A DNA stretch of 64,000 bases, from positions 2,108,001-2,172,000 of the forward strand of contig NZ_LR734808.1 of NCBI RefSeq assembly GCF_902506655.1, in the 5' to 3' direction. The DNA comes from Marinoscillum sp. 108 (GTDB lineage Bacteria; Bacteroidota; Bacteroidia; Cytophagales; Cyclobacteriaceae). The position numbers and the translations under genes were made by a program. Below, piece by piece: positions 44,150 to 52,258 of the stretch (the first letter of the stretch is position 1; each line of letters begins with the position of its first letter). The notes below the pieces were generated by a model, which had not been told where the DNA came from, made no database searches, and saw only the letters and a list, made by a program, of their open reading frames with translations.

Positions 44150-44911
44150 TTATTTCTTTCTTATGCCTCTACGTTTATTAATTTCTATGGTCTTTTTCTT
44201 CAGTTCGGCCTCTTTGTCATCGAATAATTTGTTCAACGAATGTTCTAAAAGTTCATATGCGTCAAGAATATCAACTTTTTCAAGTTTGCCGACATGGCTC
44301 CCGGAATTCCCTATCCATTTTATTGCAAGTAGAAAGTCGGCTATCTCAGGCTTTGTATTCTTAAATTCCTCAATTCTTTTATGCAGTGAAAGATTCTTTC
44401 TAGTTCCTCGTTGGATATATGTTTTTTTGACTTTTTGTTGATTCATCAGCATTTCAAGGCTCGTTCTTATTTTGTTAGCACATGATGGTAAATCATTCCA
44501 AAAAAGCTTAAATGAATCAATAATTTCATTTTTTATATCTTCAGGACATTTATCGTTAATCTGAAAAATGTTCAGAGGTGGATTAAAGTAAAGAGGATAG
44601 AAGACTTCATTATAGTCTTCAACATACTCGTCTTGATAGTTGTTATAATAGTGGACATGATCCAGACTTCCATTGCCGAGAAAAGCAATGAAATCCATGC
44701 AGTTTTTACACTTTAATGTTCCATGAAATCTGTACCTAATGAATTCTGGTTCCCAATCATCGTGACTGTGCCAGCTTAGCGATAATTTAGTTTCCTCGAA
44801 GTGAAATTGAGTTGGTTCAAGTTCTAATAATCCGTTATTACATGAAGGGCAAGTCCATTCAGGAATTTTGTTTTTAGAAAATGAATCTTTAAGCCAGGTT
44901 TTTATTTCCAT
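44150..44911 (-). CDS. DUF4145-like protein with zinc ribbon
   Basis: 253 residues from ATG 44911 (MEIKTWLKDSF). Two CxxC pairs, WTCPSCNN and LKCKNCMD, form a zinc ribbon in the N-terminal half. The C-terminal half is helical and contains FLLAIKWIGNSGSH, the DUF4145 hallmark. Such domains are often fused to restriction or defence proteins or occur alone in accessory islands. Function is unknown. It is bracketed by a type C and a type A element. Confidence 0.75.
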   Translation of the reverse strand: MEIKTWLKDSFSKNKIPEWTCPSCNNGLLELEPTQFHFEETKLSLSWHSHDDWEPEFIRYRFHGTLKCKNCMDFIAFLGNGSLDHVHYYNNYQDEYVEDYNEVFYPLYFNPPLNIFQINDKCPEDIKNEIIDSFKLFWNDLPSCANKIRTSLEMLMNQQKVKKTYIQRGTRKNLSLHKRIEEFKNTKPEIADFLLAIKWIGNSGSHVGKLEKVDILDAYELLEHSLNKLFDDKEAELKKKTIEINKRRGIRKK

Positions 44912-44930
44912 TTGTGGATTCCTCAATTAA

Positions 44931-45166
44931 GCACAACAACAGGCTAACAACCACCAATGGTTGTTATGCCTTATAACGTTACCAAATCTAACCGTTTTTA
45001 AATCCTGAACAAACCATTATTGGCTATAGGGGTGTAGGCCCCGTAAGGGAATCATCATAGCCCCCTGCTATCTCGGTTGGAGGCAACTTCCACAAGGACA
45101 GGAGGAGTCTACCGATCTTGTCTAGATTTTGGAGGGGTTGTGCAACAGGTACGCTTGTTGTAGTGC
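44931..45166. repeat. Junction element, type A with matching ends
   Basis: Left end gcacaacaacaggctaacaa; right end, read on the minus strand, gcactacaacaagcgtacc. The ends are inverted near-copies. It holds the core accaaatctaaccgttttta and gaacaaaccattattggcta, and agattttggaggggttgtgc. It extends into the 3' end of the gene at 45024. Confidence 0.78.
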
Positions 45167-45458
45167 GTTTATCCTTGTTCCCAGTCTGAATTGTTCCTTT
45201 GAACTCAAATTCAGCTTGTTCCTTAGCATCTTCAATAGTATTGTGATAGGTATCCGTTCGTTCGATCCAGTTCTCGTCGCAATAGAAGAGATAGTAACCG
45301 GGATCTTCCGAGTATTTGCAAATCGCCAATCCATGAAAACCCTCTAGAAGTTGACCGTCAACATGGTGTCTCGTATTGCCAGTTGCTTCATGCCGTTCCG
45401 TCAATGTTACATATGCCAGCACTTTGGCTTGTCCTATTTGGGATTGGATTTTGTTCAT
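45024..45458 (-). CDS. Hypothetical soluble protein, coupled to membrane protein
   Basis: 144 residues from ATG 45458, whose ATGA overlaps the stop of the upstream membrane protein gene by four bases. The frame continues further upstream, but that part overlaps the membrane gene. The core is small and alpha/beta: LLEGFHGLAICKYSEDPGYY and a C-terminal helix DAKEQAEFEF. The last 45 residues are encoded by the type A junction element, so the native protein may have been shorter. No family recognised. The coupling suggests a two-gene cassette. Confidence 0.65.
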   Translation of the reverse strand: MNKIQSQIGQAKVLAYVTLTERHEATGNTRHHVDGQLLEGFHGLAICKYSEDPGYYLFYCDENWIERTDTYHNTIEDAKEQAEFEFKGTIQTGNKDKRTTTSVPVAQPLQNLDKIGRLLLSLWKLPPTEIAGGYDDSLTGPTPL

Positions 45459-45865
45459 TCTGTAATTTTGTTCCACGAGGATATTGCCGCGATAACTATG
45501 GCAAAGAAAATCGGTATTACAAGCAGTATTTGATAGTTCGAATCCAAGAATGCTCTGAGAATAATGAAAAATGTTGCCAGAATCGTAAATCCAATGGCGG
45601 TAATAACCCATATTTTGAGCATTAAAGGACCGAGCGTTTTGATTATTGAGTCCTGAGTTTGGAATAGTCTGTTCATTCCTGCGGGCATCCTGCTTATGAC
45701 TTGAAAGAATAGATGAAATCCGATGTTCAGCAAAATAGCAGGCCAAATTCGTTCGGTTAGTTCGAGTGTTGCACTTGGAATAGCTATGAATACTAAACCA
45801 AGCCCAATTGTTACCAAACTGGCAATCTTATAGAGCTTTTGAATTTGAAGTTCCGTTAGTATCAA
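45455..45865 (-). CDS. Small integral membrane protein, unknown function
   Basis: 136 residues with four hydrophobic helices (about 12-30, 42-58, 80-102 and 110-127). No motif recognised. The stop overlaps the start of the following soluble protein (ATGA), the clearest translational coupling in the array, so both products probably work together. Confidence 0.7.
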   Translation of the reverse strand: MILTELQIQKLYKIASLVTIGLGLVFIAIPSATLELTERIWPAILLNIGFHLFFQVISRMPAGMNRLFQTQDSIIKTLGPLMLKIWVITAIGFTILATFFIILRAFLDSNYQILLVIPIFFAIVIAAISSWNKITE

Positions 45866-45907
45866 GTTGATCTTTTAAGTTTGGGAAAATGTATGCGATG
45901 CGTTCAT

Positions 45908-46032
45908 GCACTACAACGACTATCATCCGTAAGCTGGACTTTTCAAATATCTATAAAAGTATCTCATTGCACCAGTCTTTGCAAATAGCTGAGTTAGCCG
46001 CGCCGCGTTATGGATGATCGTAGTTGTTGGCA
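45908..46032. repeat. Junction element, type B (about 125 bp)
   Basis: Left arm gcactacaacgactatcatc and right arm ggatgatcgtagttgttggc are strongly complementary inverted sequences. The interior ccgtaagctggac and gcaccagtctttgcaaatag are shared with the element at 41580. Size and long terminal stem are the closest in the window to a classical integron attC site. Confidence 0.7.
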
Positions 46033-46095
46033 ACAGTTTTTTCCTTATCGATAAATCCTATCCAAAAGTGATGTTAAATGGTAGTGAAGTGAAGT

Positions 46096-46971
46096 TCAGT
46101 TAGCGAGTTGCAGTTTTTCAGGATAAGCTTTACAGTATGGACAGGTAGCTCCGTAATCCAGTAATATTTGACATTGAACATCCCGTTCTGTAATCAGGCC
46201 ATTGCAATCGAGGAATTGCGCATACTGACACCATTGCTTGGCCTGGCCTTCGGTGGGGCCGTTATAATTTAGATTGGCACAAACTGCGCCACTTCCATCA
46301 GGCAATGATCTGAGGTCCATAAAGAGAGGAAGGACCCCTTCAATAGCAAACTGTATGTTCACCTCCTCGGTAAACAGTTCGTTGTTGAGAAAGCTCTCTA
46401 CAGTGCCACGCAAGGTTGCAGCTATCCTGTTGGGTTTAAGTGTGTTGAAACTCATGTTAATATCCGCCGGCTGTCCATTTGTAAAAGCGGCATAGGTATT
46501 GAATGGTGTTTCCTGGTAAGCCAACTCTTCCGTGCCATCCGCATAAAAAAAGGTCAATCCTCGTTCATATTCACCATTTTCTTCAAAAAGCGAAATGGCC
46601 AGATTTAGCCGTCCATTCGTATAATCCAGGGTTTCTCCTTCGCTAATGCAACAATCATCCTCTCCCTGGCTGGCATAAAAGCCCAGCACACCCGCTATAA
46701 CTTCTTTGTTATCATCAACTGTATATAGCGGAGCTTGAGGAAAATAGAAGTACATCACGCCCTGATTGTATAAATACATAAATGCAGAAATACCATCCCG
46801 TACTTCCGGCATATGTAATTTACCCGTGAAGTATTCCTTGCCTTTTAATCGGAAGGAGATGTCAGTGGTGTATTCCTCAATGTCCGGAATGTTGGGGTCA
46901 TTTCCATCCTCTTCATTGCAGGAAAACAGAGAAACAGCCATGAGAATGATGGTGATTAATCTTGCATTCAT
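46096..46971 (-). CDS. Hypothetical lipoprotein
   Basis: 291 residues. Lipobox SLFSC (C18) followed by NEEDGND, an acidic surface-export-like signal. The body is beta-rich. Several cysteines cluster in the C-terminal third (CANLN, QWCQYAQFLDCNG, DVQCQILLDYGATCPYCKAY), suggesting disulphides or a CxxC site. No family recognised. The next upstream gene is a LuxR-type regulator 73 bp away without a full junction element between them, so the two may be one transcription unit. Confidence 0.7.
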   Translation of the reverse strand: MNARLITIILMAVSLFSCNEEDGNDPNIPDIEEYTTDISFRLKGKEYFTGKLHMPEVRDGISAFMYLYNQGVMYFYFPQAPLYTVDDNKEVIAGVLGFYASQGEDDCCISEGETLDYTNGRLNLAISLFEENGEYERGLTFFYADGTEELAYQETPFNTYAAFTNGQPADINMSFNTLKPNRIAATLRGTVESFLNNELFTEEVNIQFAIEGVLPLFMDLRSLPDGSGAVCANLNYNGPTEGQAKQWCQYAQFLDCNGLITERDVQCQILLDYGATCPYCKAYPEKLQLAN

Positions 46972-47044
46972 GATTTTTTACTGAAGGTATGAATGCAAAG
47001 AATAGCGTTTGCGATTAATTTCTCAATACTGCAAAATGCGTATT

Positions 47045-47821
47045 TTACAAGTAGCCCTGCCTGAAAAGGTCCGCAACAAGTGACGTCATGTTTCGAGCAG
47101 GGGACTTGGAAAGAATGTTGGCTCGGTGGGTACGGATGGTATGGTCAGAAACGAACAGCATTTTGGCTATTTCGGTCGAAGAATGACCCAATGAAATCAG
47201 CTCTATGATCTTCATTTCCTGTGGCGTGAATCCATAGGGTAGCTCATTGATTTTGTCGAATGTGGGATGCTCCACATCAATATTCAGATAATTTTCTTGG
47301 CCTTCTAAATCGAGAAATGAGATCCTTTTGGAGGGATACTTCGAAATTTGATCAATTTTCGTTTCTATACCCAACACATGACCAATGGTATCATTGTCCG
47401 TCATGGAAAGGGCGATCGCTTGGTGTAAGGACTGGAAATAGGTATCATCCGGTCCCCGCATTTTGTAGGTATAGCTTACCTTGTATCGAGGTATCTGATC
47501 GAGGGGAATAAACTCGAAAAGAAATTTTCCAGCAACTTGTTCACATTGATGAACAAAATCAATTTCATCAGGATGAATGGACTCGAGCCAACGATTCAGG
47601 GAGAAATCAGCACGGTCGAGTCCGGTCATTGACTGGTAGCTGTCACTGACGAATTCCATTCTCAGCGTTGTGAAATTAAAAATGTAATAATAGTAGATCG
47701 AAGGGCTAAAGAACCTTGCCACCCGATCCACCAGGTTGAAGTCAATTTCCTTGACAGGCTTGCTGTTTTCAGCGCTAAATTGTTTCCAATAGTTGATTAG
47801 TTCCGATTTTGATGATTTCAT
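47045..47821 (-). CDS. PAS-LuxR-type transcriptional regulator
   Basis: 258 residues. An N-terminal PAS-like sensor (about 35-165; FSPSIYYYYIFNFTTLRMEF, SMTGLDRADFSLN) is followed by a C-terminal LuxR/GerE HTH (about 195-258; GFTPQEMKIIELISLGHSST, then EIAKMLFVSDHTIRTHRANI). It is likely cytoplasmic and responds to a ligand or redox cue through the PAS part. The start is uncertain among ATG codons at 47821, 47827 and 47851. It could control the downstream lipoprotein gene. Confidence 0.85.
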   Translation of the reverse strand: MKSSKSELINYWKQFSAENSKPVKEIDFNLVDRVARFFSPSIYYYYIFNFTTLRMEFVSDSYQSMTGLDRADFSLNRWLESIHPDEIDFVHQCEQVAGKFLFEFIPLDQIPRYKVSYTYKMRGPDDTYFQSLHQAIALSMTDNDTIGHVLGIETKIDQISKYPSKRISFLDLEGQENYLNIDVEHPTFDKINELPYGFTPQEMKIIELISLGHSSTEIAKMLFVSDHTIRTHRANILSKSPARNMTSLVADLFRQGYL

Positions 47822-47859
47822 AAACATCAGGTTACCTTGGCATGACCGCAAATGTCAAT

Positions 47860-48185
47860 GGAAGTAAAATATACCCGTAAAAATATAAAATCGAACGTAG
47901 CAGTAATAGCTGACCGAACAACATTTCAGGATAGCGGATGGCTATGTTGGTGTTTATGCGGTGTTTGAACCGACCTAAAACACCACCCTTGCCAGGGAGG
48001 CTTTCATTTTTTTGAGACCAAAAAAACGAAACAAAAAAAGTCTTCGGAAAATGAATTAGTGCACGGCCCTCGCACCACACCCTACCCGCAAGGCCAACAG
48101 CCGCCAACACGCCTGCCCGCAAATCCGCCGCCATTTTCCGCCAGCCGCCGCCATTTTCCGCCAGCCGCCGTGATTGCTCATTCAG
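47860..48185. repeat. GC-rich dispersed repeat region with 20-bp tandem units
   Basis: No gene supported. Two perfect copies of ccgccgccattttccgccag at 48125-48144 and 48145-48164, plus a partial third, lie beside a segment with ttttttgagaccaaaaaaac and cgaaacaaaaaaagtcttcg. Although an open frame covers it on the minus strand, its translation is low-complexity. The region stands out by GC content from the AT-rich genes on both sides. Confidence 0.5.
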
Positions 48186-48468
48186 GACTTCTAAGTTCAA
48201 ATGGTATGGAATGCCAGGTTCGGGGTAGTTAAAGTAGTGTTGCCGGTTTTCAGCCTTGCAAGGTTCACTTGGCAATTGCTTCCGACCCTGCGCTTCCTGC
48301 ATAAACAAGTTTCCTGCACCTGCCTTCGCTTAAGCATTGCCAGAGTTCACCGCTTGGCTGAAAACAATCGAAATTTGACAAGAGCTCCCCGTTCCGTCTC
48401 TTGCAATGGGGTAAGAATGTTCCGATCTTGAATTTCAATTGCTACGAAGCAATCGTTAGAAGAGATGA
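48186..48468. other. Gene-free spacer left of the 48.5-kb junction element
   Basis: I see no convincing gene here. Short open frames on both strands have unnatural composition. Its right end, around 48300-48460, may belong to another decayed element. Confidence 0.35.
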
Positions 48469-48703
48469 ATCATAACCAAGCTAGCAGGAGTGCGCCCCGA
48501 ACTTGGCAAGTTCTGATAAAACTAATGAATCAGCCGGTGCTTCCAAAATATCAAATAGCCACTGCGTTCTGAAAGAGAAAAAACCCTGCGTGATTCGCCA
48601 AGTAGAAAGCACTAACCTCTCTCAGCGGCTGATTCATGGTAGTGTTCGCACCGAACTCAGCAGAGAGGCAGTTTGGCGCATTCTTGCTAGCACTTGTTAT
48701 GGC
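48469..48703. repeat. Junction element, type C-like, with 35-bp inverted ends
   Basis: Left arm atcataaccaagctagcagg then agtgcgccccgaact. Right arm, read on the minus strand, gccataacaagtgctagcaa then gaatgcgccaaact. The interior tagaaagcactaacctctc is shared with the elements at 43984 and 50427. The stop codon of the next gene lies at its last base. Confidence 0.75.
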
Positions 48704-49206
48704 TATTTCTTGGTCAGTCGTATATATTCGATCACTAGATCTTCTTCCATATACTTGTTTCTATCTAACCTGATCAGTGAATTTCCAGTATATCTATAAA
48801 TCGCATCAGTTCGCTTTCGGAGTTCGCCCGTTGGATTATCAACATGTGGTGTATAGAAAAAAGAGGCCAAGAGTGTGTCACCATTGATAAGGTATTTCAT
48901 TTGGTCGATTTCATCAATTTCACATTCATACACCAACGAACCTGTACTATCTGTATGAAATTCAAGAAAGTTGAAGCAGTTCGGCAAAGCTTCCCATCTC
49001 CAAGACGTTTGCTTTAAAATCTCGAAAGATAGGGGTTCATCTGATATGCTAATTTCTGCTGTTGGGGATTCCAGAGTGTCTTGTTCTTCGTTTGACTCAG
49101 ATGGTTGTTCAGTCTCTAATGGTTCAGTTATTTGTTGCTGTTCCTGTTTAGGAGTTGAGCAACAAGAAAGTCCAATTAAGGCAATAAAGATTGTTAGATA
49201 TCTCAT
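48703..49206 (-). CDS. Hypothetical lipoprotein
   Basis: 167 residues from ATG 49206 (MRYLTIFIALIGLSCCS), a lipoprotein signal with cysteines 15 and 16. The upstream ATG at 49233 starts inside the junction element. A Glu/Gln-rich linker is followed by a lipocalin-like beta domain (LKQTSWRWEALPNCFNFLEF, DTDSTG). Role unknown. The gene is bounded by junction elements at both ends, one stop-to-end and one start-to-end. Confidence 0.68.
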   Translation of the reverse strand: MRYLTIFIALIGLSCCSTPKQEQQQITEPLETEQPSESNEEQDTLESPTAEISISDEPLSFEILKQTSWRWEALPNCFNFLEFHTDSTGSLVYECEIDEIDQMKYLINGDTLLASFFYTPHVDNPTGELRKRTDAIYRYTGNSLIRLDRNKYMEEDLVIEYIRLTKK

Positions 49207-49227
49207 CAGATTGAAGTTGCGCGAATT

Positions 49228-49444
49228 AGCCATAACAACAGGCTAACAACCACCAATGGTTATTAGGTCTTTATAGTGTTACCAAATCTAGCAGTTTTTA
49301 AATCTCAAACAAACCATTATCGGCTATAGGGGTGTAGGCCCCCTGCTATCTCGGTTGGAGGCAACTTCAACAAGGGCAGGAGGAGTCTACCGATCTTGTT
49401 TAGATTTTGGAGGGGTTGTGCAACAGCTACTAATGTTGTGGCAC
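49228..49444. repeat. Junction element, type A with matching ends
   Basis: Left end gccataacaacaggctaaca; right end, on the minus strand, gtgccacaacattagtagc. The terminal sequences differ from those of the element at 44931, but left and right still match each other. The core accaaatctagcagttttta and tcaaacaaaccattatcggc is conserved. Confidence 0.78.
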
Positions 49445-49566
49445 GTTGCATTCTAGGAATCCTAATTATTCATCATTTTCATTTTTGACTCCTGTTTTAA
49501 AAAGAGTTTTTTTTACATCGATCCTATATCCAAACCTTGCTGTCATGTAATCCTCAAGTTCGTATC

Positions 49567-50370
49567 TTATTTCATCAAGTTGCCTTTGGTCAAACAGTGG
49601 TCAATTGCTTTCTGTTCATCCGCTGCCAGCAATTGAAGCTCAATAAATTTGGTGGCTCCGGTACGAACCTCGCTAACCCTGAAATCAAATTGAGCCTCAC
49701 CTCTATCATCAAACATGAAAGGGACATATAATAATCTAATTTCCTCCTCATGTTTATGAGCACTCTCCTTGTGAAAAGCCAATAATGAAAGAAGAGACTC
49801 TAAATCAGGTGAAAAATTCCATTGTGGAAATCTTTTATGCATTTCATCCAATAGCACAACATACTTGGGAACAAACTCACTACCTCCGTAGTGCAATGGA
49901 GAGATTCTGTAATACTCCCATGCTAATGGGTCATTTACAATTTCAAAGTTCAAAGAAACTTGTCCATAATCCCTCCACATTGCAGGATTGGCTACTTGAG
50001 AAGCCTTACAAAATGAAAAAGTGTACACATAGGGTTTTATGTTCTCTGAGACATTCTCATAGGTTGGAATTCCGGCTAAGGAGAACAATTCATTTGGGTC
50101 GTTAGAGTTGTTAAGATTGTAAAGGCGAAGTACTCCGGAGTTAATAATACTAAATAGTCCTCGATATGTGGTTAAATGAGAGAATGACTGATCCTTGGGA
50201 TCAAGAAAGTATTTCGAATCCTTGAAACTGTGATTCCCTTTACTGTATCGTACTGAAAGTGTATTCCCACTTTGACTCAAACCTGGAATTGGCATTCCGA
50301 ACAACTCGATGAGTCGTTGACAGTAGACTTTCATAGCCTCAGGCCAGTCTTCATCAATAATATGATGCAT
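49567..50370 (-). CDS. DUF2971 family protein
   Basis: 267 residues. Central signature LTTYRGLFSIINSGVLRLYN, then SNDPNELFSLAG and the FSFCKASQVANPAMWRDYGQ stretch are characteristic of DUF2971 proteins, which are widespread in defence and accessory islands. Their activity is not known to me. The N-terminal 35 residues are unrelated and may bind a partner. A 120-bp spacer separates the stop from the neighbouring type A element. Confidence 0.78.
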   Translation of the reverse strand: MHHIIDEDWPEAMKVYCQRLIELFGMPIPGLSQSGNTLSVRYSKGNHSFKDSKYFLDPKDQSFSHLTTYRGLFSIINSGVLRLYNLNNSNDPNELFSLAGIPTYENVSENIKPYVYTFSFCKASQVANPAMWRDYGQVSLNFEIVNDPLAWEYYRISPLHYGGSEFVPKYVVLLDEMHKRFPQWNFSPDLESLLSLLAFHKESAHKHEEEIRLLYVPFMFDDRGEAQFDFRVSEVRTGATKFIELQLLAADEQKAIDHCLTKGNLMK

Positions 50371-50426
50371 GAATTAATTTGTTAAGTTTTGTAATTCCAC
50401 TTTGAAACTTACTCTCAGTTGCAATG

Positions 50427-50606
50427 CGCCACAACAACCAGCTATGATGAGTGGGGTTAGAAAGCACTAACCTCTCGTCTCGCACATAGCCACGCCTTGA
50501 TTTAAATTTAAAACTTCGGGTCGCGTAGACGTGGCGAACTTTCCAATCCACACTAAACTTTCCTGACCGATGAAACCCCGTTCATTCATAGCATTTGCTG
50601 TATGCT
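50427..50606. repeat. Junction element, type C (second copy)
   Basis: Left arm gccacaacaaccagctatga, right arm ccccgttcattcatagcatt. Inverted arms of about 20 bp. The left half matches the element at 43984 nearly base for base, including tagaaagcactaacctctcg and cacgccttgatttaaattta; the right half has diverged but keeps the pairing. Confidence 0.75.
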
Positions 50607-50608
50607 GC

Positions 50609-51383
50609 TTATTTTCTTATTCCACTAATAATCACTTGCTTCTTTATTTCGATAAGCCTCACCACGAATTCCTCAAAGTCTTCGTTTGGGTAGTTGTTAT
50701 TTTTTCTTCGGTAATGCTCTTGTTCAGCCATAATGCTCTCTAGTTCCTCTTCAGGAATTAGATCCCAACTTGGATCCAAATAATAATATTTCTTTATGTG
50801 AGCATATAGCGTTTTTAATTGAGCAAGATGTTCATCAAGTTTCATTTCTGAACTCGAATCATATTCAGATTCGATTCTTTGATTTAATATCTTCTGAAGT
50901 TCTTCATAGTTGGCCTGAACAGATTGTGTTCCCCTTCTAACATAAATGGTATCCTTCTTTAGTGATTTGCTTTCGTTCTTAGATAAAAATGGAATGTATC
51001 TTTCTTGTTCATTAACAAGGATAAGTTGGAAATTCCTCCCTTTTAAAATACCATATTCCGTTTCCTCAAAAGTGAAATCAAGAATTTCATACTCTAAGTT
51101 GTTCGGTAGTAACTTGTTCAAAGAGAATATCTGCTTTATCTCTTATACTAGAGAGCCCAGAAGGTTCTATTTTTCCGTCTTGTTCAGATACACCTATAAA
51201 AATTATTCCGCCACCAGAATTAACCATAGCTAAAATGTGGCGAGCCAACTTATCATTTTCTATCCAGTCTGCCTTGAAATCTATATAATTAAGTTCACCG
51301 AAGTTAGATTTTAGCAAATCCCGAACAGCTACTCTATCTGGCTGTTCTAGAATTTTAGCGAATGACTCTTTGATTGCAATCAT
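50609..51383 (-). pseudogene. AlbA_2 (Schlafen-like) ATP-binding-domain gene with frameshift
   Basis: The first frame (51383-51087) encodes the AlbA_2 opening: ELNYIDFKADWI, HILAMVNSGGGIIFIGVSEQ and DKADILF. The second frame (from about 51140 to 50609) continues LNKLLPNNLEYEILDF and IYVRRGTQSVQANYEEL, the rest of the same domain, plus a helical tail. The frames differ by one base near 51130-51145. Without that extra base the protein would have about 256 residues. AlbA_2 domains bind nucleotides or nucleic acid and occur in regulators and some defence systems. Whether the break is real needs read-level checking. Confidence 0.78.
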
Positions 51384-51410
51384 TGTCAGACTTTTTGGTC
51401 ATGGTTATAG

Positions 51411-51530
51411 TGGCATACAACCGGCCAACAACCCCTGGCTGCCAGCCGCTTTCTATCAAATCTAACCGTTTTTAAATCCCGAACAAACCATTATCGGCTA
51501 TGGGGCATAAGGCGGAGGAGACTGTTCTCT
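51411..51530. repeat. Junction element, type A (shortened)
   Basis: Has acaaccggccaacaacccct, ggctgccagccgctttctat, the core tcaaatctaaccgtttttaa and gaacaaaccattatcggcta, but the right half with tttggagggg is missing. Confidence 0.7.
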
Positions 51531-51537
51531 CCATTAT

Positions 51538-52176
51538 TCAATAATTGGTTTCTACAAGTTCAAGTATTAAGGTATCACCTTGAAGCCGGTTATAGTTGTC
51601 TACTCGAATCAATCCAGCTTCCTCATTCCAGAACTTAACATTGCGCCTAATAGTGTCATGAATCACTAAAGTCCGAAATATTCCGAATGGAACTTCTATA
51701 ATTGAGTCAGTCCTCAATATCACATCATATCCATAGATTTTTTCAGCACATGAATACTCAGGTATTGATTCTATATTACCAGACTTTGCTGGTACTTTAA
51801 GATAATGTTGAATTGAAATACACGGATTGGAGACGCAAGATGAGCAAGTTGCTGTGTGAAGTCCATCGTCCAAACGATAGACATCAGAAAAAACACTCAG
51901 TAACGGCCCGAAATAAGGAACATCATTTTTTTGTGGCAAAGTTTCCTCTCGAAATACCATGTTGTCACTTATTCCTGAACTTTCTTCGATTTTTAGAAGG
52001 GAGTATTTATCAACCCTGTATTCGGTGGATCTTAGATTATAGGTAAGTGTATTGCCTTTCTTTACCCAATCAAAATACCTATCAGACTCTTCAATGTCGA
52101 AACCACAATTTTCCAAAAAGACAGGTAGCACGATCAAAAATAAAACTAGTCCAATATTCTTAACTCTATTCATCAT
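51538..52176 (-). CDS. Hypothetical lipoprotein
   Basis: 212 residues. Lipobox LENC (C24). The mature part is beta-rich (GNTLTYNLRSTEYRVDKYSL) with a CSSCVSNPC cysteine cluster in the middle and further strands to the end. No recognised family. It lies between two type A elements, like most genes in this block. Confidence 0.65.
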   Translation of the reverse strand: MMNRVKNIGLVLFLIVLPVFLENCGFDIEESDRYFDWVKKGNTLTYNLRSTEYRVDKYSLLKIEESSGISDNMVFREETLPQKNDVPYFGPLLSVFSDVYRLDDGLHTATCSSCVSNPCISIQHYLKVPAKSGNIESIPEYSCAEKIYGYDVILRTDSIIEVPFGIFRTLVIHDTIRRNVKFWNEEAGLIRVDNYNRLQGDTLILELVETNY

Positions 52177-52179
52177 AAT

Positions 52180-52258
52180 GATAGGCTGATATCGCCTCTA
52201 CCAAATCTAACCGTTTTTAAATCTCAAACAAACCATTATCGGCTATTGGGGTGTGCTG
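52180..52258. repeat. Junction element, type A (partial, fused to tandem repeat)
   Basis: Core accaaatctaaccgttttta and tcaaacaaaccattatcggc then tattggggtg; directly after it the 21-bp tandem repeat begins. Confidence 0.7.

Noticed and set aside
47832-48308. Minus-strand ORF of 158 codons beside the LuxR regulator
   Set aside because: Its translation is low-complexity, it covers the GC-rich tandem repeat and looks like open frame in repeat DNA.
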